The notes: generated from the letters alone by a model not told the origin. A DNA stretch of 64,000 bases from Photobacterium profundum SS9 (GCF_000196255.1 NC_006370.1:1580187-1644186), one strand, 5' to 3'; shown: positions 1 to 10,231, counted from the first letter of the stretch. Made by a program: numbers and translations.

Positions 1-678
1 TTACTTCACCTATGCAGCAAAGCAATCAGTATTAATGACCAAGGCAGTATTATTCGGCTTGGCATTAAGTTTAAAGCAGGTGCGCTGTATGCGTTATTTG
101 GTATTGAAGGCAGTGAAACACAGAATACGGTTACCTCTGATTTGTCGCTGTTGCATCCATCGTTCACTCTCGCAAATATACGGCAGCTCATTGATACTGA
201 CTATGCTTCAGCTAAAGAGGCTGATCAGATCAAATACAGCGTGGATAATGTGATTGAGCGATTGGATAACCTGTTTTCGCAAGTCATTCAATTAGCGAAA
301 GAAGATCGCCACAGTATATTGGTGCGTGATGCGTTGAGTCTACTTGCTGATAATTCATCGGTTGGGGTCGAAACTAAACTATTTTGCTCACGTAGAACTC
401 TTGAAAGGGCATTTTTGCGTGTAACGGGTGTATCGATTAAACAATATGAAATGATGATACGGTTAGATGCAGTTCTGATGTATATCTTTAAAAATGTAAC
501 TGACCCTAAGAATGATACGAGAATAACAGAGCCTGATTGGGCTGATATCGCACAACACTTTGGTTTTAGTGATCAACCACATCTTATCCGTCAGCTAAAG
601 CAAGCGATTGGACATACCCCAAACAAATACCTGAATACACGTAACCTGATTATTGATGTGTACGGTGACTTTGAATAA
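1..678 (+). CDS. AraC-family transcriptional regulator (3' part)
   Basis: The reading frame is open from the first base, so the true start lies left of the window. The first ~45 residues include GIKFKAGALYALFGI, which resembles the end of the small N-terminal domain (DUF6597 type) found in many short AraC regulators. The rest is a C-terminal AraC HTH domain: CSRRTLERAFLRVTGVSIKQ is helix-turn-helix 1, and IAQHFGFSDQPHLIRQLKQA with the following GHTPNKY is the second HTH and family signature. It should be a cytoplasmic DNA-binding regulator; the target and ligand cannot be read from this fragment. It is followed on the same strand by a GNAT gene 102 bases later, possibly a separate unit. Confidence 0.85.
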   Translation, partial: LLHLCSKAISINDQGSIIRLGIKFKAGALYALFGIEGSETQNTVTSDLSLLHPSFTLANIRQLIDTDYASAKEADQIKYSVDNVIERLDNLFSQVIQLAKEDRHSILVRDALSLLADNSSVGVETKLFCSRRTLERAFLRVTGVSIKQYEMMIRLDAVLMYIFKNVTDPKNDTRITEPDWADIAQHFGFSDQPHLIRQLKQAIGHTPNKYLNTRNLIIDVYGDFE

Positions 679-780
679 GCCGCTATTCATATGTTCATGA
701 ATTTTGGGTATACACATTGTCGCTTTTGTTCAATCACCACTTTGCTTTAGAGGTTATGCTCTGAAGCAGGATCTATATTA

Positions 781-1380
781 ATGAAGAGTAACATTTTGCA
801 ACTTGAAGATTTAAAACAAGGTAAACCTGTCCCCCTATCAAATGCATTTACTATCCAGCTTATTCGCCAAGAAGATTTTACCGATATTCTAACGATGCTT
901 GAAAACCCGAATGTGACGAAATTTTTGTTTTTCGCTCCGGCGCCAGTGGCGTTGTACGAGGCATTCTTCTTGCCAATAATTGAAAATACAGAAAAAGCGA
1001 TAGCAAGCGGTGAGTGGCCAGAACATCTAACAATCATTATTCGTGATCATAATCATCAATACATGGGCATGGCTGGTTTAACACAAGTTATGCTGTTAGC
1101 GGGTAATTTTGAAGTTGGCTTTCAGTTACCTGAGCATGCTTGGGGTTTAGGTATTGGTACATTGACGTGTGAATACTTAACTAAAGTCGCATTTGAACAG
1201 CTTAATGCACATAAGGTTACTGCTGATTGTTATAGCCAAAATTTAGGTTCTGCAGGTGTATTGCGTAAGTCCGGTTATGTACTTGAAGGCAACCAAGTAG
1301 GATACTTTCATACCGCAGAATTAACCGATGATCGTTTGCTATTTGGCATGACGGCAAGCCAGTACTCTGCAAAGAAATAA
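781..1380 (+). CDS. GNAT-family N-acetyltransferase (RimJ/RimL-like)
   Basis: A 199-residue protein with the layout of acetyl-CoA-dependent N-acetyltransferases of the RimJ/RimL group. There is an N-terminal IQLIRQEDFTDILTML segment, a central strand GFQLPEHAWGLGIGTL that contains the acetyl-CoA-binding loop (GLGIGT), and the typical HKVTADCYSQNLGSAGVLRKSGYVLEG end, where asparagine and the LRKSGY motif are characteristic. The substrate cannot be predicted; family members modify protein N-termini, amino acids or antibiotics. AGGAT lies about nine bases before the ATG. The gene stands alone, convergent with the lactate operon on the other strand. Confidence 0.85.
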   Translation: MKSNILQLEDLKQGKPVPLSNAFTIQLIRQEDFTDILTMLENPNVTKFLFFAPAPVALYEAFFLPIIENTEKAIASGEWPEHLTIIIRDHNHQYMGMAGLTQVMLLAGNFEVGFQLPEHAWGLGIGTLTCEYLTKVAFEQLNAHKVTADCYSQNLGSAGVLRKSGYVLEGNQVGYFHTAELTDDRLLFGMTASQYSAKK

Positions 1381-1422
1381 CAGTTGAGTGATATACAATA
1401 AACCACAGCCACTCTGAATCCT

Positions 1423-1446
1423 GCATCTTGAGGTGACTTGGGTATA
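1423..1446. repeat. copy of the dispersed TATACCCAAG palindromic repeat
   Basis: GCATCTTGAGGTGACTTGGG followed by TATA. It matches the right part of the complete 33-bp element at 10791-10823 and lies between convergent genes. Confidence 0.75.
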
Positions 1447-1494
1447 AAGGTGGCAATGGTTTATGTCGTTTTTAATCTGTTCTTTTTACTTATA

Positions 1495-4308
1495 TTAAGC
1501 CGTCGCTTCATCGACTAAGTACAAGATTGATTGATAGGGAATACCACTGTGGTGTGATAAACCTATTTCACAGGTTCGGCTATTACTGAACCCACGAGTA
1601 CAGTTATCGGGTACTTGTTCTTTTAGTGGATGTACAGCCGCAGCGTTAAGTTCTGGCGTGGTAAAGCCTTTATCACCCGCCCATCCACAGCATTGAATAT
1701 GTTCGGGAATAATCACTTCAGATGCACAGGCACTGGCTAATTCAAGCATACTGTTTTCTAAGCCCATTCGTCGAGAACTGCAAGTAACATGTAACATTAC
1801 CGTTTCTTCAATCGGTGAAATACTTAAATGATCGAGTAAATACTTGAGCACAAAGCCTGTGGGCTCTAAGATTTCCATCGGCTGCGTAAATTGCTCAATA
1901 CTGCGCTTGGCACAAGGGCTGGTGTCCATTAACACGGGCCACTTTCCTTGCTCGCTGGCTTGCCATAGTGCATCTTCTAATTGTTGCGATTTCTGCTCTG
2001 CCAGTGCAGTCATGCCTTTGCTATCGTAAGGCATTCCACAACACTGGTCAGCTAAAGATTCAGGAATGATGATGTCAAAACCTGCTTTTTTAATCAGTGA
2101 TGTGGTCACTTCAGTGAGTGGTCGACTATCGGTATTATCTGCTTGCTGGCCCATAGTACGACTAGCACATGAAGGCAGGTACACCACCTTTCTATTTACT
2201 CCGGTGTGTGTCTTTGTGTTTTTCGGCTGGTGGCGGTTAGAGGTTGGCATTTCCGGCATCCAAATAGGTGTTTTACCGCCCGTTAGATTACGGATACCGT
2301 TGGTCACTTTGCCGACTGTTTTTTCACCCAGTACTTTCTGAGCGAGTTCATTTGCTTTAAGCCCTACACTCACCATTTTGGTCGTTGCAGTGAAATGATC
2401 TGCCGTCCAGCGGGCGATAGGGGTAAATTTCTGGTACTTGGCAGTACGCAATTTTTTCACCAGATCGCCAGTATTGATACCTACAGGGCAGCGATCAGCA
2501 CATAACCCTGTTGCTGCACAAGTGTCTAGCCCTTGGTATTCAAATACGTCACGCAATGCTGCTGATTTGGCGGTTTCGCCAGCGGCTTCTCGACGCTGAA
2601 TCTCGCGGTATAACACAATACGCTGACGTGGCGATAAAGTAAGCGTACGAGAAGGACATACGGGTTCACAGAAGCCACATTCAATACAACGATCAATTAG
2701 ATCGTCAGCTTTAGGCATAGGTTTCAGGTTTTTAATGTGTGATTGAGGATCATCATTAATAATGACCCCTGGGTTTAATATGCCACGGGGATCAAACAAC
2801 GCTTTGATTTGCTGCATTAAGGCATAGCCATCTTTGCCCCATTCCAGCTCGACATACGGTGCCATGTTACGACCTGTGCCGTGTTCTGCTTTTAATGAAC
2901 CTTGATATTTGACCGCAACTAATTCAGCCACGGCATCCATGAAGTCGCCATAACGTTGTATTTCATCGGGTGATTCAAAACCCTGAGTGAAAACAAAATG
3001 CAAGTTGCCTTCAAGTGCATGGCCAAAAATAATGGCTTCGTCGTAATGGAATTGGTCAAAGAGGTGTTGTAAATCACGTACACCTGCTGCCAAATTTTCA
3101 ACGGGAAAAGCGACATCTTCAATAATAACGCTAGTGCCAACTTCGCGCACAGCACCAACGGCGGGGAACATGCCTTTACGAATGCCCCATAAGGTTGCGA
3201 CGGTGTGGGCATCGGTGGTGAAAGCGATAGATTCAATCACATTGAATTGCGCGATCGTTTGCATGATGGCGTTGCACTGTTGGTCTAATGTTGCTTGGTT
3301 ACTGGCATGAGACTCAAGTAACAGCGTACCGGCTTCTAAATTCAAATGCTGAATAAAATCAGGCATACCCGGCTTGTCTGCCACTGAACGCATCGCGCGA
3401 CCATCCATCATTTCGACGGCTGATACGGGATCTTTGGCTAAAGCGGTAACCGCTTGGCTAGCTTCTTCAATGCTGCTAAAAACGATCAATGCAGAGGCTT
3501 TGTACGGGTGTTCGATCACTGTGTTATAGGTGATCTCAGCAATGAAACCTAATGTCCCTTCGGATCCGATCATTAAATGTTTGATCACTTCGATCGGATC
3601 GGAATAATCGACTAACGCATTGAGCGAATAGCCTGTAGTATTTTTCAGGCGATATTTATGGCGAATACGTTGGGCTAACTCGACATTATTTCTGACATCA
3701 GTGCAAAGGTTTTTAATACCCGATATTAATTCGGGCTGTTTATGTTCAAAAGCAACAATACTTTCTTCACTGGCTGTATCGAGTAGCGTACCGTCGGCAA
3801 ATACTAACTTCATGCTATCAACAGTACGGTAAGAATTTTGTGCAGTACCACAGCACATGCCACTGGCATTGTTTGCTGCGATGCCCCCAATTTTACAGGT
3901 ATTGATAGAGGCGGGATCTGGCCCTATTTTACGGCCGAACGATACGAGGTATTTGTTTGCGTCAGCACCAATGACGCCAGGTTGTAGGGTGATTTTATGT
4001 CCGTCATCGTGAATCTGGTGTTCGCGCCAATCATCAGTCAATGTGATTAACACGGAGTCTGATACCGCTTGTCCAGACAAGCTGGTACCTGCTGCGCGAA
4101 ACGTACAAGAAATGTTGAGCTGGTCGCAGGCTTGAATGGTGAAAATGACTTCATCAAGATCTTTTAAGCGCACGACCATTTTCGGAATTAAACGGTAAAA
4201 GCTGGCATCTGTACCGTATGCAAGAAGCTGGGCTTCTTCGGTGAAAATTCTGTCTTGAGCAAGACGAGTCGCCAACATATTTTTGAGTTGCTGGTAGTTA
4301 TATTCCAT
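1495..4308 (-). CDS. dld: FAD/Fe-S D-lactate dehydrogenase (Dld-II type)
   Basis: A 937-residue fusion of an FAD-binding oxidase and Fe-S/CCG domains. The N-terminal half has the vanillyl-alcohol-oxidase-type FAD fold (FRAAGTSLSGQA, GPDPASINTCKIGGIAANN) and a C-terminal FAD-oxidase signature (KAEHGTGRNMAPYVE). Two ferredoxin-type clusters follow (CIECGFCEPVCPSR and CAATGLCADRCPVG), then two CCG motifs (QCCGMPYDSKG, QCCGWAGDKGF). This architecture is that of the membrane-associated respiratory D-lactate dehydrogenase Dld-II of Shewanella and of E. coli YdiJ. The last place in a lldP-lldEFG operon supports lactate as substrate. I chose the ATG at 4308, not the TTG at 4326, because AGGAT sits nine bases before it and only four bases separate it from the lldG stop. 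Confidence 0.87.
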   Translation of the reverse strand: MEYNYQQLKNMLATRLAQDRIFTEEAQLLAYGTDASFYRLIPKMVVRLKDLDEVIFTIQACDQLNISCTFRAAGTSLSGQAVSDSVLITLTDDWREHQIHDDGHKITLQPGVIGADANKYLVSFGRKIGPDPASINTCKIGGIAANNASGMCCGTAQNSYRTVDSMKLVFADGTLLDTASEESIVAFEHKQPELISGIKNLCTDVRNNVELAQRIRHKYRLKNTTGYSLNALVDYSDPIEVIKHLMIGSEGTLGFIAEITYNTVIEHPYKASALIVFSSIEEASQAVTALAKDPVSAVEMMDGRAMRSVADKPGMPDFIQHLNLEAGTLLLESHASNQATLDQQCNAIMQTIAQFNVIESIAFTTDAHTVATLWGIRKGMFPAVGAVREVGTSVIIEDVAFPVENLAAGVRDLQHLFDQFHYDEAIIFGHALEGNLHFVFTQGFESPDEIQRYGDFMDAVAELVAVKYQGSLKAEHGTGRNMAPYVELEWGKDGYALMQQIKALFDPRGILNPGVIINDDPQSHIKNLKPMPKADDLIDRCIECGFCEPVCPSRTLTLSPRQRIVLYREIQRREAAGETAKSAALRDVFEYQGLDTCAATGLCADRCPVGINTGDLVKKLRTAKYQKFTPIARWTADHFTATTKMVSVGLKANELAQKVLGEKTVGKVTNGIRNLTGGKTPIWMPEMPTSNRHQPKNTKTHTGVNRKVVYLPSCASRTMGQQADNTDSRPLTEVTTSLIKKAGFDIIIPESLADQCCGMPYDSKGMTALAEQKSQQLEDALWQASEQGKWPVLMDTSPCAKRSIEQFTQPMEILEPTGFVLKYLLDHLSISPIEETVMLHVTCSSRRMGLENSMLELASACASEVIIPEHIQCCGWAGDKGFTTPELNAAAVHPLKEQVPDNCTRGFSNSRTCEIGLSHHSGIPYQSILYLVDEATA

Positions 4309-4312
4309 TACA

Positions 4313-4978
4313 TTACATATCCTCAATCAAAATCACTACCAACTGGCTTGGACCATGTGCACCATAAGCCAGTGTTTGCTGTATATCGGCGGTTTTAGAT
4401 GGACCAGAAACTAAGACGATATTGGTAGGCATATTGTTCTGCCATGCTTGCGTTACCATGAGTTCAGCAAAGTTGCTAACAATGGTCGAGCGTTTTATCA
4501 AGGCAATGTGACATGGTGGTACTAATGAAAGGGTTCTTGGTTCTGAAATGTCTGGCCACAACACTAATGTACCTGTATCTGCAATACCCGCCCGGCAATG
4601 GGTAATACCCGCATCGACATCATTAAATAGCTCTGACTTCAAATCACTGATGTCGCAATCAAACGTCATTGTTTCTATTGCTGGTGTTTCTAATGATTGC
4701 GTGGCTTTCACTATATCGGAATGAAATTCACCTGCGGTGCCTAATGCGATGCGCGAAAACTGCTTACTTACAACGATGTTTTTAATGACGTTATTTAATG
4801 CACCACGATCTGTTGAAATAATTTCAGCATGGCTGGCAGATAAACCATCAATAAAGCGTTGTCTTGTGAGTTGAGCATCGTTGCTTACCCACGGTTGATA
4901 GGTGATGGTTTCCATTGCTTTTGCTTCAGGCTTGGCGTCACGAAGACGGGATAGAATCGCATTTCTTGACGTACTCAT
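4313..4978 (-). CDS. lldG: L-lactate utilisation protein LldG (LutC/YkgG)
   Basis: A 221-residue protein of the LutC/YkgG family, one of three subunits of the non-flavin L-lactate dehydrogenase complex LldEFG (LutABC in Bacillus). It shows the family core ALGTAGEFHSDIVKA and the C-terminal part CRAGIADTGTLVLWPDISEP followed by RTLSLVPPCHIALI, the LUD-domain signature shared with LldF. Its precise catalytic role in the complex is not settled. Its ATG overlaps the lldF stop by four bases, indicating translational coupling, and GGGAGAAAA precedes the start. Confidence 0.9.
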   Translation of the reverse strand: MSTSRNAILSRLRDAKPEAKAMETITYQPWVSNDAQLTRQRFIDGLSASHAEIISTDRGALNNVIKNIVVSKQFSRIALGTAGEFHSDIVKATQSLETPAIETMTFDCDISDLKSELFNDVDAGITHCRAGIADTGTLVLWPDISEPRTLSLVPPCHIALIKRSTIVSNFAELMVTQAWQNNMPTNIVLVSGPSKTADIQQTLAYGAHGPSQLVVILIEDM

Positions 4979-6435
4979 GATTTTTCTCCCTGTTTCCGAG
5001 CTTTGATTAATTGGTGCAAGGTTTTACTGGCGGGTTTAGGCGCTGTTCGGCATTGTGTCCATGGCCCTAGGTTACTGGGCATCAAGGCTTTCATCTTGGT
5101 GGCTGACCATGTACCCATGTGATAAATCGACGGATGTGATGCTGCAAATGCAAACCCTTTCATGGCCAAAGATTCTGCTTTACTGGCTGCGGCTTCTTGC
5201 CCTCTCATCGCTGGCATACCGGGTTTTGGCGGGTTTTTTGCTTCATTGCGTAAGCGTTGTAGCATCTCAGGAATAGGGATCCGCACTGGGCATACTTCAC
5301 CACATGCCCCACATAAACTTGATGCGGTAATCAAATCTTTGGTTTTTTCTAATCCCATCATATGGGGTGAGATGATCTTACCAATCGGTCCTGGGTAAAC
5401 GGTGCCGTAAGCGTGCCCACCAATACGGGTATAAACAGGGCAGTGGTTCATGCAAGCACCGCAACGAATACATTGCAGTGTTTTACGCATTTCTTCATCA
5501 CGGAACGCCTGCGAACGACCGTTATCAAGCAATACAAGATGTACTTCTTCAGGACCATCTAATTCACCATCACGACGGGGTGAGCTGATCATATTGAAGT
5601 AGGTGGTAATAGCTTGTCCGGTTGCTGAGCGAGTTAACGCGCTATAAAGAGGCGGCACATCGGTTAAGAACTCCACCACCTTTTCAATACCGGTAATGGC
5701 AATATGTACATTCGGCACTGTTGTACACATACGCCCGTTACCTTCGTTTTCGACTAAACATAACGTGCCTGTTTCTGCGACAGCAAAGTTAACGCCAGAT
5801 AAGCCAATATCAGCATCATGAAACTTTTGACGCAAACGACTACGACCTGTTTGGATCAGTTCATCAACATCGACCGTTGGCGTGAAATTATCGAGGTTCT
5901 TCTCAAACGTATCACTGACTTCTTGTTTGTTTTTATGAATCGCGGGCATGATGATATGCGAAGGCTTATCACCATCGAGTTGAACAATATATTCGCCCAT
6001 ATCACTTTCTAAACACTCGATACCCAGCTTTGCCATTTCGTGGTTGAGTTCAATCTCTTCACTCACCATCGATTTGCCTTTTACAATGCTTTTTGCATTA
6101 TGGCGTTGAGAGATAGTGGCAATAATTGCGTTAGCTTCTTCAGCGTTTTGCGCCCAATGCACCTGAATACCATTGTTCGTACAATTGGTTTCAAGTTGTT
6201 CGAGTAAATCGGGCAGTTTGCTAAGGCAACGCTGACGAATCGCTTCAGATAAATCGCGAATGTGTTTTTCTTCTGCAGGATCAGGAAAAGCCGTTTTGCG
6301 TTTGTCTGTTAAGTAGTCCATCGCACCACGAAAGTTTTGACGCAGTTGTGGATCGGCGAGTGCCGCTTTGGCTTGGTCATGAAAATGTTCTGGTGCCAGT
6401 TCTTGTATATGAACGCCGTTATTTGATTGGCTCAT
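4975..6435 (-). CDS. lldF: L-lactate dehydrogenase iron-sulfur subunit LldF (LutB/YkgF)
   Basis: A 486-residue Fe-S protein. The N-terminal LUD domain contains KGKSMVSEEIELNHEM and VAETGTLCLVENEGNGRMCT. Two [4Fe-4S] binding motifs follow, CIRCGACMNHCPVY and CGACGEVCPVRIPIPEML, and there is a short basic C-terminal tail. These features match the LutB/LldF/YkgF electron-transfer subunit. It should pass electrons from L-lactate oxidation towards the quinone pool. GGGAGGAAAATAAG precedes the ATG. The gene starts one base after lldE ends and overlaps lldG, so the three subunits are translated as a block. Confidence 0.92.
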   Translation of the reverse strand: MSQSNNGVHIQELAPEHFHDQAKAALADPQLRQNFRGAMDYLTDKRKTAFPDPAEEKHIRDLSEAIRQRCLSKLPDLLEQLETNCTNNGIQVHWAQNAEEANAIIATISQRHNAKSIVKGKSMVSEEIELNHEMAKLGIECLESDMGEYIVQLDGDKPSHIIMPAIHKNKQEVSDTFEKNLDNFTPTVDVDELIQTGRSRLRQKFHDADIGLSGVNFAVAETGTLCLVENEGNGRMCTTVPNVHIAITGIEKVVEFLTDVPPLYSALTRSATGQAITTYFNMISSPRRDGELDGPEEVHLVLLDNGRSQAFRDEEMRKTLQCIRCGACMNHCPVYTRIGGHAYGTVYPGPIGKIISPHMMGLEKTKDLITASSLCGACGEVCPVRIPIPEMLQRLRNEAKNPPKPGMPAMRGQEAAASKAESLAMKGFAFAASHPSIYHMGTWSATKMKALMPSNLGPWTQCRTAPKPASKTLHQLIKARKQGEKS

Positions 6436-6436
6436 C

Positions 6437-7189
6437 TTATTTTCCTCCCGTTCGCTCTAATAAAAAGCTCGCAAGGTGACGGCCACGCATAGGTTTACCT
6501 TGGTATTCCAGCGCACCGTTAATATTGAGCAAACAACCCCAATCAGCACTGACAAATTCACTGGCTTGGGTATCTGATAAATGGCGAGTTTTATCTTCAA
6601 CCATGGCTTGGCTTATATTAGGATGACGTACTGCGAAAGTACCACCAAAGCCACAACATTCACTCTCATAGGCTTGCTCACGAATTTCTACATTATCGAG
6701 CTGAGTAAGCAGTTGAGTTGCAGTAACGTGCACGTTCATTTCACGACGAGCAGCGCATGAGGTATGCATAACAACCGACGTGCTTTCTCCTTTATCGTTG
6801 AGCTTTACTCGACAGACGTTAACCAGAAATTCAGTCATCTCAAATACACGATCACAAAAAGCATCAACGTGTGCTTGGTTTTCATCGTCTTTGAATAAAC
6901 GACGATAGTGATGATGCATCATGCCACCACAAGAACCGGATAACACGACAACAGGCCAGTTTTCAGTAAAGAGATCCATCTGGCTTTGTGCAACTTGTTT
7001 GGCTTCTTTATCGTAACCCGAGCTATAAGCCGGTTGACCGCAACAAGTTTGTTTTTCAATGAAGATCACTTCGATCCCTTGTTGCTCTAATAATGTAATG
7101 GCATCAAGACCGGCTTCAGGATCAAACATGTCAACTAAACACGTGGCATAGAAGTAGACTTTTACTGGCTTTGCAGGGTAGATACGCAT
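6437..7189 (-). CDS. lldE: L-lactate dehydrogenase subunit LldE (LutA/YkgE)
   Basis: A 250-residue protein made of two cysteine-rich CCG domains: TCCGQPAYSSGYD in the first half and ECCGFGGTFAVRHP in the second, plus SGSCGGMMHHHY. This is the LldE/LutA/YkgE layout, a heterodisulfide-reductase-like subunit of the three-part L-lactate dehydrogenase. AAAGGAGAAC gives a strong ribosome binding site. A 208-base gap with a 10-bp hairpin separates it from lldP upstream, so the dehydrogenase genes may be expressed at a different level from the permease. Confidence 0.92.
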   Translation of the reverse strand: MRIYPAKPVKVYFYATCLVDMFDPEAGLDAITLLEQQGIEVIFIEKQTCCGQPAYSSGYDKEAKQVAQSQMDLFTENWPVVVLSGSCGGMMHHHYRRLFKDDENQAHVDAFCDRVFEMTEFLVNVCRVKLNDKGESTSVVMHTSCAARREMNVHVTATQLLTQLDNVEIREQAYESECCGFGGTFAVRHPNISQAMVEDKTRHLSDTQASEFVSADWGCLLNINGALEYQGKPMRGRHLASFLLERTGGK

Positions 7190-7314
7190 TAATGTTCTCC
7201 TTTACTGTTATTCAGTCTTTATTCTAGTGCGCTCTTTTAGTCAGTGACTATGGGCATTTATATGATCTGAATAGCGAAATAGTTTGGGCTTCTTTTTACG
7301 GTTTCAGTGTAGAA

Positions 7315-7343
7315 ATAGGCTTAGTTTTATTCCCTAAGCCTAT
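7315..7343. other. 10-bp perfect hairpin between lldP and lldE
   Basis: ATAGGCTTAG at 7315-7324 pairs with CTAAGCCTAT at 7334-7343 around a nine-base loop. No long T run follows on either strand, so it looks like a weak or conditional terminator, a processing site or an mRNA-stabilising structure inside the operon. Confidence 0.5.
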
Positions 7344-7397
7344 GCTGAAAAATATGGTCTTTGTAAACATGGGCGTGTTGTAAACGTGACGCTGTGT

Positions 7398-9101
7398 TTA
7401 ACCTTGTTGAGCAAGCATCAGGGCGTCGGTAATATTGAAACCATAGATGATCACTAAACCAATAACACCTGTTGCAACAAGGTAATAGAAGGTAGGGATT
7501 ACCGTTTTACGCAGTGTTGCACCTTCACGACCGAGCAGCCCAACAGTGGCAGATGCCGCCACGACGTTGTGAATGGCAATCATATTACCGGCTGCTGCAC
7601 CGACAGCTTGAAGGGAAACAACCGCGGCACTTGATATGGTTAATGTTTGCGCCACTTCGAACTGAAATTGACTAAACATCATATTTGAAACGGTATTAGA
7701 ACCTGCAATGAATGCACCTAGCGCACCAATAGTGGCACTAAGAGCGGGAAAGAACTCACCGACCAAACCTGAGGCAAAGTGCGCTGTGGTTACAGGCATA
7801 CTGGCTAAATCAGCCGCGTTAACACCTGAGTTTATAAAGATACGTACCATCGGAATGGTAAACACCAATACAAAACCTGCGCCAACCAGTGTTTTACTCG
7901 ATTCGTGAAGTGCATTGGCTAAAGGCTTAACACTGCGTGATTGTAATAAAACAGCAAGTAATGCAACGAAAACCAAAATACCACCCGGTAGGTATAGCGG
8001 TTGAATCGCGGCATTAACGCCTGTTTCGCCTAAGATGTTGCTGAACGATAAGCTAATACCTGTTAAGAAGCCTTTGAAATCCGCACTAACACGGCTAGCA
8101 ACAAGTACCACAGCCAATAACACGTAAGGTGTCCAAGCAAGCGCGAGGCTCATTGGTTTTTTGTTATCGTCTTTCAAATCCATTTTCAGTGAGCCTAACC
8201 ATTCTTGAGGCCACTTGTTTTCGCTTTCAAAATCCCACTTTGTTTTAGGTACAAGAAAGCCTTTTTTAGCCGCTGTTACCACAATCGCTAGGCTCACTAA
8301 ACCACCAATCAATGATGGGAACTCAGCACCAAGGAAAACACCTGTTAATGCGTAAGGTATAGTGAATGCCAAACCTGCAAAAATAGCGAAAGGCAGTATA
8401 TCTAACCCCTCTGTCCAGCTTTTGTTCTTCCCAAAGAAGCGAGTCAGCATCATTGCCATTAGTACTGGAATAAATGTACCGACGGTTGCATGAATGAGGG
8501 CCACATTGGTTGTGATTTCTTGTAGGTAGAACTCCCACGTTGAGCCACCTGAAACCAGAATTTCAGAAATATTGTGCGTATCAAGGCCTTTGTTAACACC
8601 AACAATGATGGGTGTACCAACGGCACCGAACGATACAGGGGTAGATTGAATCATCATCCCCATTAAAACTGCAGCTAATGCGGGAAAACCGATGGCAACT
8701 AAAAGAGGGGCAGCAATAGCAGCAGGTGTACCAAAACCAGATGCACCTTCAATGAACGAACCAAAACACCAAGCAATGATAATTGCTTGGACTCGGCGGT
8801 CGGCAGAGATATCGGTGAATCCATTTCGGATGACACTGATAGCACCAGTATGTTTCAGCGTATTGAGTAAGAAAATAGCGCCGAAGACGATCCATAGAAC
8901 CGCAACGGTTATTGTTAAACCTTGTAAGGATGAGGCAATGACACGCGTTGGAGACATATCCCAACAAAATAGTGCCACAACAACTGTCAGCGCAAAGGCG
9001 ACAGGCATGGCACGTTTTGCTGGCCAGTTCAGGCCGACCAGCAACACGGCTGAGACCATTATTGGTGAAAATGCGATTAACGCGAGTAGGGTATCATTCA
9101 T
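7398..9101 (-). CDS. lldP: L-lactate permease LldP
   Basis: A 567-residue, very hydrophobic protein of the LctP/LldP family, lactate:proton symporters of the inner membrane. About 12-14 membrane segments are visible. Conserved stretches include [15 protein letters not shown] near residue 115 and [17 protein letters not shown] in the C-terminal part, both typical of the family. The length fits (about 550-590). AAGGAAAC lies ahead of the ATG. It is the first gene of the lldP-lldEFG-dld unit, so the operon encodes uptake plus oxidation of both lactate isomers. A LysR gene is transcribed divergently from the 194-base gap upstream. Confidence 0.92.
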   Translation of the reverse strand: MNDTLLALIAFSPIMVSAVLLVGLNWPAKRAMPVAFALTVVVALFCWDMSPTRVIASSLQGLTITVAVLWIVFGAIFLLNTLKHTGAISVIRNGFTDISADRRVQAIIIAWCFGSFIEGASGFGTPAAIAAPLLVAIGFPALAAVLMGMMIQSTPVSFGAVGTPIIVGVNKGLDTHNISEILVSGGSTWEFYLQEITTNVALIHATVGTFIPVLMAMMLTRFFGKNKSWTEGLDILPFAIFAGLAFTIPYALTGVFLGAEFPSLIGGLVSLAIVVTAAKKGFLVPKTKWDFESENKWPQEWLGSLKMDLKDDNKKPMSLALAWTPYVLLAVVLVASRVSADFKGFLTGISLSFSNILGETGVNAAIQPLYLPGGILVFVALLAVLLQSRSVKPLANALHESSKTLVGAGFVLVFTIPMVRIFINSGVNAADLASMPVTTAHFASGLVGEFFPALSATIGALGAFIAGSNTVSNMMFSQFQFEVAQTLTISSAAVVSLQAVGAAAGNMIAIHNVVAASATVGLLGREGATLRKTVIPTFYYLVATGVIGLVIIYGFNITDALMLAQQG

Positions 9102-9295
9102 GATTGTGTTTCCTTCCTTCGTACAGCTGTTGTGTCGTAATTGGTATGTTTAAAACAGAGTGAAATTCGTTTATCGTTATTTTTATTTGTTACTACATTG
9201 TATGTCCACACGCACCTTTCTGCGGGGCTCCTTGTAATTCATTTGTTAACTTAATGTAACGTTACTCCTTTCTTTTTTTTCAATATAGAGAAATA
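9102..9295. promoter_or_regulatory. divergent control region of lldP and the LysR gene
   Basis: The gap between the two divergent starts contains a 10-bp perfect palindrome GTAACGTTAC (9256-9265) and GTTAAC at 9245-9250. Such symmetric sites in a divergent LysR/target region are candidates for the regulator's binding site. The assignment is inference. Confidence 0.4.
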
Positions 9296-10231
9296 ATGAA
9301 AAAGATTATTTCCAAAAGTGGATTAATGATGGCGAAAACAGACGACCTTATCCTGTTTGCTCAGGTGGTAGAACAGGGTTCTTTTAGTAAAGTTGCAGAG
9401 CTTAATTCCCTTACAAACTCAGTGGTTAGCAAGCGTATTGCGCGGTTGGAAGCAGACCTTGGTGTGCAGCTTTTGTATCGAACGACACGTAAATTAACGG
9501 TCAGTGAAGCAGGGAAAGTACTTTATCAAGGTGCGAAAAATGTGAAGCAGGCAGCGGTAGAAGCTATTGACGCGGTGTATGGATACGGTGAGAGCGTTAC
9601 AGGGCACGTAAAAATGTCGGTGCCTACTATCTCGGGTGATTTATTGTTAGCTGATGCGGTTGCTGAATTTTGCAGTATGCATCCTGGATTAACTGTTGAT
9701 ATGTCGCTTGAGAATTTATTTGTTGATCTTGTTGAAGATGGTTATGACTTGGTGATACGAACAGGATACTTAGAAGATTCAAGCTTAATTGCACGCCATA
9801 TTCTCGATTCACAATGGGTGATTTGCGCAGCGCCTGCTTATATCGCTAGTGTGGGTAAACCGATGACACCAGAAGACTTGGTTACTCATAATTGCCTGCA
9901 ATACGCCTATCAAACAACAGGGGCATCTGAATGGGAATTCAAAGGGGATAGCGGCAACTATATCGTCAAAGTCGCGGGTAATTTTTCAACCGATAATGCC
10001 GCGGCGTTACGAAAAGCGGCATTAGGCGGTTATGGCTTGGCTTATGTTCCTCGCTGTTTGGTCTACCAAGATTTTTTAAAAGGCGACCTAATTGATGTTT
10101 TTCCTAAACGCGTAGGTAAAAAGCTCGGTATATATGCTGTTTATCCGTTTACACGCCAGCCACCTCGGAAAATTCGTTTGCTTATCGAACACATCAGAGA
10201 GCGATATTTAGCCATGCGTGAGTGCTTTTAA
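9296..10231 (+). CDS. LysR-family transcriptional regulator, probable lactate operon regulator
   Basis: A 311-residue LysR-type regulator. The N-terminal winged HTH is visible (DLILFAQVVEQGSFSKVAEL, then SVVSKRIARLEADLGVQLLYR followed by TTRKLTVSEAG). The rest is a substrate-binding domain with DLVIRTGYLEDSSLIARHI and AALRKAALGGYGLAYVPR, which places it in the CrgA-like LysR subgroup. ATG codons at 9296 and 9326/9329 are all possible; the latter gives the more usual MAKTDDLILFAQ start and ~300 residues. Its position, divergent from lldP, suggests control of lactate use, but no direct evidence for the inducer is present. Confidence 0.85.
   Translation: MKKIISKSGLMMAKTDDLILFAQVVEQGSFSKVAELNSLTNSVVSKRIARLEADLGVQLLYRTTRKLTVSEAGKVLYQGAKNVKQAAVEAIDAVYGYGESVTGHVKMSVPTISGDLLLADAVAEFCSMHPGLTVDMSLENLFVDLVEDGYDLVIRTGYLEDSSLIARHILDSQWVICAAPAYIASVGKPMTPEDLVTHNCLQYAYQTTGASEWEFKGDSGNYIVKVAGNFSTDNAAALRKAALGGYGLAYVPRCLVYQDFLKGDLIDVFPKRVGKKLGIYAVYPFTRQPPRKIRLLIEHIRERYLAMRECF

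Noticed and set aside
8692..9153. Plus-strand 153-residue ORF opposite lldP.
   Set aside because: Shadow frame of the permease gene; no independent motif or ribosome site.
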